From NCBI GenBank assembly GCA_021397835.1, contig JAJFZO010000241.1, positions 62,001 to 126,000 on the forward strand: DNA of 64,000 nt, written 5' to 3'. The position numbers and the translations under genes are program-made. This document shows positions 1 through 10,266 of this stretch, in pieces. The DNA comes from Moringa oleifera. Taxonomy: Eukaryota > Streptophyta > Magnoliopsida > Brassicales > Moringaceae. The notes below the pieces were generated by a model. The model saw only the letters and a list, made by a program, of their open reading frames with translations, was not told the DNA's origin and ran no database searches. The first letter of the stretch is position 1; each line of letters begins with the position of its first letter.

Positions 1-286
1 TCACTTTAAAAACATACAAATCATTCCCTAATCTATTGATTTGGTCCAAAACGAACTTTGGCGAATATAAATGTAACAAATAATAGGTGTTTTCATCTTT
101 CAAATGCCCAAAAAAATACACCCCATTGGATTTTACACTACATTTTTATTTCATCCCTCAAATTTGAATAATTTTCCACCAACATGTTATTTTTCATGAA
201 TTTTTAAAATTCTTAACAACTAAAATTTTGGAAAAAGGTTTTCAAAATCAAAAAATTCTGACACGTACATACATACAAACACGCTC

Positions 287-312
287 ATATATATATATAT
301 ATATATATATAT
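287..312. repeat. TA microsatellite of unit 1
   Basis: A (TA)13 tract between ACGCTC and GTAATGG. The tract at the same place in the other core units ranges from about 8 to 20 dinucleotides and is the main source of unit length variation. Confidence 0.95.
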
Positions 313-1248
313 GTAATGGCAGTTTGAATATTTTTCAATGGTGAAAAATTTTAAGTCAAATTTCAACGTAAAAGATCTCCAATTTGAATATCTTTAATTT
401 TTTAAATTTTGAATAAGGTACGATTTGATTAGGATTTATTTGACAGTATTTTAGAAATCAAGATTTAATTGAAAATAAAGAGTAAATTTAGGGTTTTAAA
501 TGATTTTTATCCTCATTAAATATTTTGTAATATTTATTATCCCTTTTATTATCTTGATGATCATTGAAAATTTTCATATCTCAATAAGTTTTTTGTTTAT
601 AAAAATATTAATGAGGCTGACATGAATAAAGATGAAATGTTTTACTTTTCAATTGAAAAATTATAAAACAACATAAGATTTCAAATTTTGTAATCATGCT
701 AATGATATTATTTGAACATCTTTTAAAAACTATGTTTAAAAATGCTGATGAACTTCAGTTCAAGTAAAATTGAATCACTTCATTAATTTGAATTCAATAA
801 ACAAATTAACTTATTAAAACCACTTATTTTCATTTAATTAATTTTAATTAAAATTAAAATTATTTTTTAAAAGATGAATTTGATTTTTACACAATGGGTT
901 TAATAAACAAAAATTGATACTTTGTTATAATTATGCCATATTTAGTAAGTATTTAACGGACTAAGGTATGAGAGTTTGTTTTGTTTTTTATGCTCTTATA
1001 AATCTTCTGTTTTTGAATGTGAAGTTTATAACTTTTTACCTAAGTTTTATTGGTGATGTTGGAAGTAAGAGAGAAAACTTGTGAAATAAGGTGATAAGAG
1101 TGAGACGCTAGGTGAAGGATTAAAGGAGTTGAAGATCAACAAAGTAAGAATCATTTGTAAGGAGTTGATTATAACGCTTAACATGGAGAAAATTTTTTGA
1201 AGTGAAAATTTAGGCCCCCAAAACTAGAAAAGGATACTCTTTCATCGA

Positions 1249-1455
1249 ATGATGAATATGTGTGAAAGGAAGGTAGAGGGGTATGGGAAACACAGAGAAA
1301 GATCAATGATTACTGCATTCGGCTATTTTGTGAACAATGAGAGGGAAGACCAAAACTCGATGGGCTTGAATTCAATAGAATTGATAGGGAGTCCTACTGT
1401 GGAAAGAGCAATGGTTTGGGAAAGAGTAGGTGCGTCAGGCATTATTGATTTGTGA
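1249..1455 (+). CDS. Unrecognised 68-residue ORF, unit 1 copy
   Basis: ATG-initiated ORF of 68 codons, 788 bp before the TFIIS-like ORF on the same strand. The product is charged and hydrophilic, with a basic stretch near residues 6-19 (RKVEGYGKHRER) and no signal peptide, membrane segment or cysteine motif. I do not recognise the family. It is less AT-rich than its surroundings and remains open in diverged units 11 and 12, which hints that it is or was an exon. It could equally be a decayed gene fragment amplified with the unit. Confidence 0.3.
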   Translation: MMNMCERKVEGYGKHRERSMITAFGYFVNNEREDQNSMGLNSIELIGSPTVERAMVWERVGASGIIDL

Positions 1456-2114
1456 TCGGAACGAAACACTAGATTCCAATGATTTTATTATGACTTTTTT
1501 GAAAGAGAATTGAGAAACTATATCAAGGATGGTTTTATAAGATCTTGCTTTATAATAGTATTCATTCGTGTCGGTTAATCCTTAATTTCAATTGGAAAAC
1601 AGTTTTATTTGAAGATAACTTAAAACAATGTAAACCTAGAATGAGTGATATACAAGAATCAAAACAGGAATGGATTTGAAGTCCCACCAATAATTCTAAT
1701 CAATCTGTTCCTAACTTGGAACGATTGGACACAAAAAGGAAGGAGTTAAAAATTATTTAAATTTTAAATGTTCATTTTTCAATTGAGTTTGACCCAATAC
1801 TATCGTTGTTAAATTCTAAAAAAATAAGAATGCAAATGATGAAGTGATGTAGATTTAAGTTTAAAATGATCCATTCTCACTTCATTTGACCAAAGAAGAT
1901 CATAAATTGTAAAAGAAATAGAAAATAGATTGTTGAGTAGATAAGATTTCGTTTAAAATCTGAAATTGCTATATTATCATCCTTATATGATTAATAGATG
2001 TAGAAAATGATTAATTAGCAATCAAAACTTGATGATAAGGCAATATTAAAACACACCGCCATTATCTTAGGAAATCATCTCTATCTGTTAGTGTTCGATA
2101 AAAAGCAATATTAA

Positions 2115-2141
2115 AACCACAACACTTATATATATGTGGTT
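2115..2141 (+). promoter_or_regulatory. TATA box inside an inverted repeat, upstream of the TFIIS-like ORF
   Basis: TATATATAT at 2127-2135 lies about 116 bp before the ATG. It is flanked by a perfect 7-bp inverted repeat: AACCACA at 2115-2121 and TGTGGTT at 2135-2141. With a usual 30-bp TATA-to-start distance this predicts a leader of about 80-90 nt, and a pyrimidine-rich stretch (TTATTTTCTCT) follows. Core units 2-10 have the same element at the same spacing, starting at 5944, 9791, 13623, 17452, 21287, 25112, 28940, 32776 and 36606. The TATA call is by motif and position only; no transcript evidence exists here. Confidence 0.55.
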
Positions 2142-2242
2142 GTCTTATTTTCTCTGAAATGTTTCTCTGACAACAAATCAAAAGCTCGTATTCTTTTTGC
2201 TACCTTTCGAATCAGGTTGTTTACCTCCATCAAAGAAGAACA

Positions 2243-2590
2243 ATGAAGAAATTAGAAACGATAGAGATGCTTAAGATCGTGAAGAAAGCAGCCAATGCTG
2301 TGAACGGGAAAGGAACCATGCTAAGTGAATCGGAAGAATCAAGATGCATTGATGCTTTGAAGTGGCTGAAGAGTTTTCCGATCCAACGTGACCTTCTTAT
2401 CGAAACCTACATCGGAAAAGCCGTGGAATCCCTAAAAAAACATAAAAACGATAAGATACGTACCGTGGCTTCTTCCTTGCTTAGCCTTTGGTTGAAGAAA
2501 CTTTATGAAAGCGACAAATCGAAGACAAGGATGAACAAGTCCGAGAAGATGAAAACCAGTTTAGTAGTTCGCTTGAGATTACGACCCTAA
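2243..2590 (+). CDS. TFIIS N-terminal (LW/TND) domain-only protein, unit 1
   Basis: Encodes 115 residues. Residues about 3-90 match the four-to-five-helix N-terminal domain I of transcription elongation factor TFIIS, shared with Med26, IWS1 and elongin A. Helix 1 (about 5-20) resembles plant TFIIS starts. SRCIDALKWLKSFPI (about 33-47) gives the ALxxLKxFP core. IETYIGKAVESLKKH (about 53-67) matches the TxxGKxLRxLxKH element. IRTVASSLLSLWLKKL (about 72-87) carries the namesake Leu-Trp. Residues 88-115 form a Lys/Arg-rich tail that could aid nuclear entry. Full TFIIS is about 350-380 residues; here the Pol II-binding central domain and zinc ribbon are absent, so it cannot stimulate RNA cleavage. 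In known proteins this domain is a docking module for disordered motifs in elongation factors, so a competitor or adaptor role is an inference. A TATA box lies 116 bp upstream and an AATAAA 264 bp past the stop. Confidence 0.85.
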   Translation: MKKLETIEMLKIVKKAANAVNGKGTMLSESEESRCIDALKWLKSFPIQRDLLIETYIGKAVESLKKHKNDKIRTVASSLLSLWLKKLYESDKSKTRMNKSEKMKTSLVVRLRLRP

Positions 2591-5077
2591 TTTTAAAGAT
2601 GATTTAATAGTTATTGTGATTTGGGTAGTTAGGATCATTTCTAAAGGATTTGCGTTGGACAAGTTTTTCTTTAATATTTAGAATCAAATTGTGTAAAGAA
2701 AGATTAATCATAACGCAGTGTGTAATCCTCCCAATGTGAACATAGACAGGTTGTCGAACCACAATGAACTTTGCGGTTTTCTCTTTAAAAAAAAATTATG
2801 ACAAAAACCTCTTGAATATACCAATACTGGCAAAGTCGTAATTTTTCTCAAAAAATAAATCAAGGCGTGGTTCTCGCTTTTCTTGAAGCATTAGATTAAG
2901 TACATTTAGAGATTCTTGTAGAATCTTGCTTCGCAATAGTATTTATTTGGGAGCACACAAGTAATTTTGATATATATATTTCACTTTCATGTCATCTGTT
3001 TTTTGTTTCCTTCATAACATAACATTTGACAACCACATTTATTTTTTAGGATTAATTCTGTTTACAGGACACGCATTTTTCTTACAATTTCAAATTAAAA
3101 TATGTAAAAAAATAAAATAAAAATTACATTTGCTCCAGACTTGCATTTTTGTTGAATTCTCAATGTGAGACTTTCATTTATAATTTCAAATAATATGAAT
3201 GGTTTCATGCACACACGTGAAGTGTATGTGACTTTTAGATGCACAATTATTCAAATTTTCTTTCAAAAGCAATCTAAACAAACAACATTTGCTTTCTACT
3301 TCTTTCCTTCAAATATTTATATTTTCATGTTCTTACTAAATTTGATACGAAAAAAGAATGTTTCATTTGTTTTCATAGTGTTTAAATGGATATTGGGCTG
3401 ATTGCACAAGTAAAACTCACATGCGCATTGCGTGTGTTTGCAAAACTATTCATGATAATAAAAATTATAGATGGAAGTCTTACATTAAGAATTCAACAAA
3501 AACATAAGTTTCAAATTGATGTAATGTTTTCTTATAGGTCTTGATTGGAAATTACGAGAAAAATAAAGGTTTTTTTAAATATAATTACCTGTATTTTTTA
3601 AGCATTTATGTTCATATAAATTCTGTTAACTTGATACGAAACGTAGTAAACTACATCCAATTTTGTAAGGAAATATGTGTAATGGATCTTGAAATGGTTC
3701 ATCAAATATTTATTAATATATTAATGATATTTAAGAAATAATTTATTAATGATATAATAATTAAAAATATTGTTATTATTAGGGCAAATATAATTTTATA
3801 TCATGAGTTTACTATCTTTTTTCAATCAAATTCTCACTTTAAAAACATACAAATCATTCCCTAATCTATTGATTTGGTCCAAAACGAACTTTGGCGAATA
3901 TAAATGTAACAAATAATAGGTGTTTTCATCTTTCAAATGCCCAAAAAAATACACCCCATTGGATTTTACACTACATTTTTATTTCATCCCTCAAATTTGA
4001 ATAATTTTCCACCAACATGTTATTTTTCATGAATTTTTAAAATTCTTAACAACTAAAATTTTGGAAAAAGGTTTTCAAAATCAAAAAATTCTGACACGTA
4101 CATACATACAAACACGCTCATATATATATATATATATATTTGTAATGGCAGTTTGAATATTTTTCAATGGTGAAAAATTTTAAGTCAAATTTCAACGTAA
4201 AAGATCTCCAATTTGAATATCTTTAATTTTTTAAATTTTGAATAAGGTACGATTTGATTAGGATTTATTTGACAGTATTTTAGAAATCAAGATTTAATTG
4301 AAAATAAAGAGTAAATTTAGGGTTTTAAATGATTTTTATCCTTATTAAATATTTTGTAATATTTATTATCCCTTTTATTATCTTGATGATCATTGAAAAT
4401 TTTCATATCTCAATAAGTTTTTTGTTTATAAAAATATTAATGAGGCTGACATGAATAAAGATGAAATGTTTTACTTTTCAATTGAAAAATTATAAAACAA
4501 CATAAGATTTCAAATTTTGTAATCATGCTAATGATATTATTTGAACATCTTTTAAAAACTATGTTTAAAAATGCTGATGAACTTCAGTTCAAGTAAAATT
4601 GAATCACTTCATTAATTTGAATTCAATAAACAAATTAACTTATTAAAACCACTTATTTTCATTTAATTAATTTTAATTAAAATTAAAATTATTTTTTAAA
4701 AGATGAATTTGATTTTTACACAATGGGTTTAATAAACAAAAATTGATACTTTGTTATAATTATGCCATATTTAGTAAGTATTTAACGGACTAAGGTATGA
4801 GAGTTTGTTTTGTTTTTTATGCTCTTATAAATCTTCTGTTTTTGAATGTGAAGTTTATAACTTTTTACCTAAGTTTTATTGGTGATGTTGGAAGTAAGAG
4901 AGAAAACTTGTGAAATAAGGTGATAAGAGTGAGACGCTAGGTGAAGGATTAAAGGAGTTGAAGATCAACAAAGTAAGAATCATTTGTAAGGAGTTGATTA
5001 TAACGCTTAACATGGAGAAAATTTTTTGAAGTGAAAATTTAGGCCCCCAAAACTAGAAAAGGATACTCTTTCATCGA

Positions 5078-5284
5078 ATGATGAATATGTGTGAAAGGAA
5101 GGTAGAGGGGTATGGGAAACACAGAGAAAGATCAATGATTACTGCATTCGGCTATTTTGTGAACAATGAGAGGGAAGACCAAAACTCGATGGGCTTGAAT
5201 TCAATAGAATTGATAGGGAGTCCTACTGTGGAAAGAGCAATGGTTTGGGAAAGAGTAGGTGCGTCAGGCATTATTGATTTGTGA
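5078..5284 (+). CDS. Unrecognised 68-residue ORF, unit 2 copy
   Basis: Protein identical to the unit 1 copy and 994 bp (start to start) before the TFIIS-like ORF. Function unknown. Confidence 0.28.
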   Translation: MMNMCERKVEGYGKHRERSMITAFGYFVNNEREDQNSMGLNSIELIGSPTVERAMVWERVGASGIIDL

Positions 5285-6071
5285 TCGGAACGAAACACTA
5301 GATTCCAATGATTTTATTATGACTTTTTTGAAAGAGAATTGAGAAACTATATCAAGGATGGTTTTATAAGATCTTGCTTTATAATAGTATTCATTCGTGT
5401 CGGTTAATCCTTAATTTCAATTGGAAAACAGTTTTATTTGAAGATAACTTAAAACAATGTAAACCTAGAATGAGTGATATACAAGAATCAAAACAGGAAT
5501 GGATTTGAAGTCCCACCAATAATTCTAATCAATCTGTTCCTAACTTGGAACGATTGGACACAAAAAGGAAGGAGTTAAAAATTATTTAAATTTTAAATGT
5601 TCATTTTTCAATTGAGTTTGACCCAATACTATCGTTGTTAAATTCTAAAAAAATAAGAATGCAAATGATGAAGTGATGTAGATTTAAGTTTAAAATGATC
5701 CATTCTCACTTCATTTGACCAAAGAAGATCATAAATTGTAAAAGAAATAGAAAATAGATTGTTGAGTAGATAAGATTTCGTTTAAAATCTGAAATTGCTA
5801 TATTATCATCCTTATATGATTAATAGATGTAGAAAATGATTAATTAGCAATCAAAACTTGATGATAAGGCAATATTAAAACACACCGCCATTATCTTAGG
5901 AAATCATCTCTATCTGTTAGTGTTCGATAAAAAGCAATATTAAAACCACAACACTTATATATATGTGGTTGTCTTATTTTCTCTGAAATGTTTCTCTGAC
6001 AACAAATCAAAAGCTCGTATTCTTTTTGCTACCTTTCGAATCAGGTTGTTTACCTCCATCAAAGAAGAACA

Positions 6072-6419
6072 ATGAAGAAATTAGAAACGATAGAGATGCT
6101 TAAGATCGTGAAGAAAGCAGCCAATGCTGTGAACGGGAAAGGAACCATGCTAAGTGAATCGGAAGAATCAAGATGCATTGATGCTTTGAAGTGGCTGAAG
6201 AGTTTTCCGATCCAACGTGACCTTCTTATCGAAACCTACATCGGAAAAGCCGTGGAATCCCTAAAAAAACATAAAAACGATAAGATACGTACCGTGGCTT
6301 CTTCCTTGCTTAGCCTTTGGTTGAAGAAACTTTATGAAAGCGACAAATCGAAGACAAGGATGAACAAGTCCGAGAAGATGAAAACCAGTTTAGTAGTTCG
6401 CTTGAGATTACGACCCTAA
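6072..6419 (+). CDS. TFIIS LW-domain-only protein, unit 2
   Basis: Product identical to the unit 1 copy, with ATG, stop and the Leu-Trp signature intact. The TATA/inverted-repeat element is at 5944-5970. The 3' flank has the GCGTTGG variant, as in units 1-5. Confidence 0.85.
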   Translation: MKKLETIEMLKIVKKAANAVNGKGTMLSESEESRCIDALKWLKSFPIQRDLLIETYIGKAVESLKKHKNDKIRTVASSLLSLWLKKLYESDKSKTRMNKSEKMKTSLVVRLRLRP

Positions 6420-7945
6420 TTTTAAAGATGATTTAATAGTTATTGTGATTTGGGTAGTTAGGATCATTTCTAAAGGATTTGCGTTGGACAAGTTTTTCTT
6501 TAATATTTAGAATCAAATTGTGTAAAGAAAGATTAATCATAACGCAGTGTGTAATCCTCCCAATGTGAACATAGACAGGTTGTCGAACCACAATGAACTT
6601 TGCGGTTTTCTCTTTAAAAAAAAATTATGACAAAAACCTCTTGAATATACCAATACTGGCAAAGTCGTAATTTTTCTCAAAAAATAAATCAAGGCGTGGT
6701 TCTCGCTTTTCTTGAAGCATTAGATTAAGTACATTTAGAGATTCTTGTAGAATCTTGCTTCGCAATAGTATTTATTTGGGAGCACACAAGTAATTTTGAT
6801 ATATATATTTCACTTTCATGTCATCTGTTTTTTGTTTCCTTCATAACATAACATTTGACAACCACATTTATTTTTTAGGATTAATTCTGTTTACAGGACA
6901 CGCATTTTTCTTACAATTTCAAATTAAAATATGTAAAAAAATAAAATAAAAATTACATTTGCTCCAGACTTGCATTTTTGTTGAATTCTCAATGTGAGAC
7001 TTTCATTTATAATTTCAAATAATATGGATGGTTTCATGCACACACGTGAAGTGTATGTGACTTTTAGATGCACAATTATTCAAATTTTCTTTCAAAAGCA
7101 ATCTAAACAAACAACATTTGCTTTCTACTTCTTTCCTTCAAATATTTATATTTTCATGTTCTTACTAAATTTGATACGAAAAAAGAATGTTTCATTTGTT
7201 TTCATAGTGTTTAAATGGATATTGGGCTGATTGCACAAGTAAAACTCACATGCGCATTGCGTGTGTTTGCAAAACTATTCATGATAATAAAAATTATAGA
7301 TGGAAGTCTTACATTAAGAATTCAACAAAAACATAAGTTTCAAATTGATGTAATGTTTTCTTATAGGTCTTGATTGGAAATTACGAGAAAAATAAAGGTT
7401 TTTTTAAATATAATTACCTGTATTTTTTAAGCATTTATGTTCATATAAATTCTGTTAACTTGATACGAAACGTAGTAAACTACATCCAATTTTGTAAGGA
7501 AATATGTGTAATGGATCTTGAAATGGTTCATCAAATATTTATTAATATATTAATGATATTTAAGAAATAATTTATTAATGATATAATAATTAAAAATATT
7601 GTTATTATTAGGGCAAATGTAATTTTATATCATGAGTTTACTATCTTTTTTCAATCAAATTCTCACTTTAAAAACATACAAATCATTCCCTAATCTATTG
7701 ATTTGGTCCAAAACGAACTTTGGCGAATATAAATGTAACAAATAATAGGTGTTTTCATCTTTCAAATGCCCAAAAAAATACACCCCATTGGATTTTACAC
7801 TACATTTTTATTTCATCCCTCAAATTTGAATAATTTTCCACCAACATGTTATTTTTCATGAATTTTTAAAATTCTTAACAACTAAAATTTTGGAAAAAGG
7901 TTTTCAAAATCAAAAAATTCTGACACGTACATACATACAAACACG

Positions 7946-7991
<46 letters not shown>

Positions 7992-8924
7992 ATGGCAGTT
8001 TGAATATTTTTCAATGGTGAAAAATTTTAAGTCAAATTTCAACGTAAAAGATCTCCAATTTGAATATCTTTAATTTTTTAAATTTTGAATAAGGTACGAT
8101 TTGATTAGGATTTATTTGACAGTATTTTAGAAATCAAGATTTAATTGAAAATAAAGAGTAAATTTAGGGTTTTAAATGATTTTTATCCTCATTAAATATT
8201 TTGTAATATTTATTATCCCTTTTATTATCTTGATGATCATTGAAAATTTTCATATCTCAATAAGTTTTTTGTTTATAAAAATATTAATGAGGCTGACATG
8301 AATAAAGATGAAATGTTTTACTTTTCAATTGAAAAATTATAAAACAACATAAGATTTCAAATTTTGTAATCATGCTAATGATATTATTTGAACATCTTTT
8401 AAAAACTATGTTTAAAAATGCTGATGAACTTCAGTTCAAGTAAAATTGAATCACTTCATTAATTTGAATTCAATAAACAAATTAACTTATTAAAACCACT
8501 TATTTTCATTTAATTAATTTTAATTAAAATTAAAATTATTTTTTAAAAGATGAATTTGATTTTTACACAATGGGTTTAATAAACAAAAATTGATACTTTG
8601 TTATAATTATGCCATATTTAGTAAGTATTTAACGGACTAAGGTATGAGAGTTTGTTTTGTTTTTTATGCTCTTATAAATCTTCTGTTTTTGAATGTGAAG
8701 TTTATAACTTTTTACCTAAGTTTTATTGGTGATGTTGGAAGTAAGAGAGAAAACTTGTGAAATAAGGTGATAAGAGTGAGACGCTAGGTGAAGGATTAAA
8801 GGAGTTGAAGATCAACAAAGTAAGAATCATTTGTAAGGAGTTGATTATAACGCTTAACATGGAGAAAATTTTTTGAAGTGAAAATTTAGGCCCCCAAAAC
8901 TAGAAAAGGATACTCTTTCATCGA

Positions 8925-9131
8925 ATGATGAATATGTGTGAAAGGAAGGTAGAGGGGTATGGGAAACACAGAGAAAGATCAATGATTACTGCATTCGGCT
9001 ATTTTGTGAACAATGAGAGGGAAGACCAAAACTCGATGGGCTTGAATTCAATAGAATTGATAGGGAGTCCTACTGTGGAAAGAGCAATGGTTTGGGAAAG
9101 AGTAGGTGCGTCAGGCATTATTGATTTGTGA
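8925..9131 (+). CDS. Unrecognised 68-residue ORF, unit 3 copy
   Basis: Protein identical to the unit 1 copy. The long TA tract of this unit lies about 940 bp upstream and does not disturb it. Confidence 0.28.
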   Translation: MMNMCERKVEGYGKHRERSMITAFGYFVNNEREDQNSMGLNSIELIGSPTVERAMVWERVGASGIIDL

Positions 9132-9918
9132 TCGGAACGAAACACTAGATTCCAATGATTTTATTATGACTTTTTTGAAAGAGAATTGAGAAACTATATC
9201 AAGGATGGTTTTATAAGATCTTGCTTTATAATAGTATTCATTCGTGTCGGTTAATCCTTAATTTCAATTGGAAAACAGTTTTATTTGAAGATAACTTAAA
9301 ACAATGTAAACCTAGAATGAGTGATATACAAGAATCAAAACAGGAATGGATTTGAAGTCCCACCAATAATTCTAATCAATCTGTTCCTAACTTGGAACGA
9401 TTGGACACAAAAAGGAAGGAGTTAAAAATTATTTAAATTTTAAATGTTCATTTTTCAATTGAGTTTGACCCAATACTATCGTTGTTAAATTCTAAAAAAA
9501 TAAGAATGCAAATGATGAAGTGATGTAGATTTAAGTTTAAAATGATCCATTCTCACTTCATTTGACCAAAGAAGATCATAAATTGTAAAAGAAATAGAAA
9601 ATAGATTGTTGAGTAGATAAGATTTCGTTTAAAATCTGAAATTGCTATATTATCATCCTTATATGATTAATAGATGTAGAAAATGATTAATTAGCAATCA
9701 AAACTTGATGATAAGGCAATATTAAAACACACCGCCATTATCTTAGGAAATCATCTCTATCTGTTAGTGTTCGATAAAAAGCAATATTAAAACCACAACA
9801 CTTATATATATGTGGTTGTCTTATTTTCTCTGAAATGTTTCTCTGACAACAAATCAAAAGCTCGTATTCTTTTTGCTACCTTTCGAATCAGGTTGTTTAC
9901 CTCCATCAAAGAAGAACA

Positions 9919-10266
9919 ATGAAGAAATTAGAAACGATAGAGATGCTTAAGATCGTGAAGAAAGCAGCCAATGCTGTGAACGGGAAAGGAACCATGCTAA
10001 GTGAATCGGAAGAATCAAGATGCATTGATGCTTTGAAGTGGCTGAAGAGTTTTCCGATCCAACGTGACCTTCTTATCGAAACCTACATCGGAAAAGCCGT
10101 GGAATCCCTAAAAAAACATAAAAACGATAAGATACGTACCGTGGCTTCTTCCTTGCTTAGCCTTTGGTTGAAGAAACTTTATGAAAGCGACAAATCGAAG
10201 ACAAGGATGAACAAGTCCGAGAAGATGAAAACCAGTTTAGTAGTTCGCTTGAGATTACGACCCTAA
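9919..10266 (+). CDS. TFIIS LW-domain-only protein, unit 3
   Basis: Product identical to the unit 1 copy. The TATA/inverted-repeat element is at 9791-9817. Nothing in the frame or promoter distinguishes it from its neighbours, so it is presumably as functional as they are. Confidence 0.85.
   Translation: MKKLETIEMLKIVKKAANAVNGKGTMLSESEESRCIDALKWLKSFPIQRDLLIETYIGKAVESLKKHKNDKIRTVASSLLSLWLKKLYESDKSKTRMNKSEKMKTSLVVRLRLRP

Larger units (their letters stand above)
1..3833 (+). repeat. Tandem unit 1 of a 3.83-kb gene-bearing array
   Basis: First of at least ten near-identical head-to-tail units. The phase is arbitrary: I start each unit at the motif TCACTTTAAAAACATAC. Contents in order: AT-rich DNA, a (TA)13 tract at 287-312, a lone telo-box-like TTTAGGGTTTT near 490, an unrecognised 68-codon ORF (1249-1455), a TATA box inside an inverted repeat (2115-2141), the TFIIS-domain ORF (2243-2590), a possible AATAAA poly(A) signal (2854-2859), a 7-bp-stem hairpin (2910-2926) and about 900 bp of AT-rich DNA with no convincing gene. 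Neither unit end shows a target duplication or terminal inverted repeat, so the repeat looks like a segmental tandem duplication and not a transposon. Confidence 0.97.
3834..7662 (+). repeat. Tandem unit 2
   Basis: Unit of 3829 bp. The TA tract is (TA)10 (4120-4139), followed by TTTGTAAT as in units 10, 11 and 12. It carries T in CCTTATT near 4342, a variant shared with units 8, 10 and 12. With unit 3 it shares the G of ATATGGATGG near 7024, where the other core units have A. Confidence 0.97.

Noticed and set aside
485..500. TTTAGGGTTTT as interstitial telomere repeat
   Set aside because: There is only one copy per unit. It can at most be a telo-box promoter motif, with no evidence of function here.
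2910..2926. AGATTCT-TGT-AGAATCT hairpin as a terminator or small RNA
   Set aside because: It is a 7-bp stem in AT-rich DNA, easily due to chance, and changes in the diverged units are not compensated in a visible way.
3165..3401. 78-codon open frame repeated in each core unit
   Set aside because: It starts at GTG, not ATG, is Phe/Ile-rich as expected of AT-rich DNA, and is not kept intact in units 11-13. Probably non-coding.
3541..3741. 66-codon open frame repeated in most core units
   Set aside because: It starts at TTG, is AT-driven, and is broken or altered by oligo-T length changes in units 3, 6, 9, 10 and others.
1..3833. The 3.83-kb unit as a transposon or Helitron
   Set aside because: There is no transposase, RT, terminal repeat, target duplication or Helitron-type end at unit borders, and the units are strictly head to tail.
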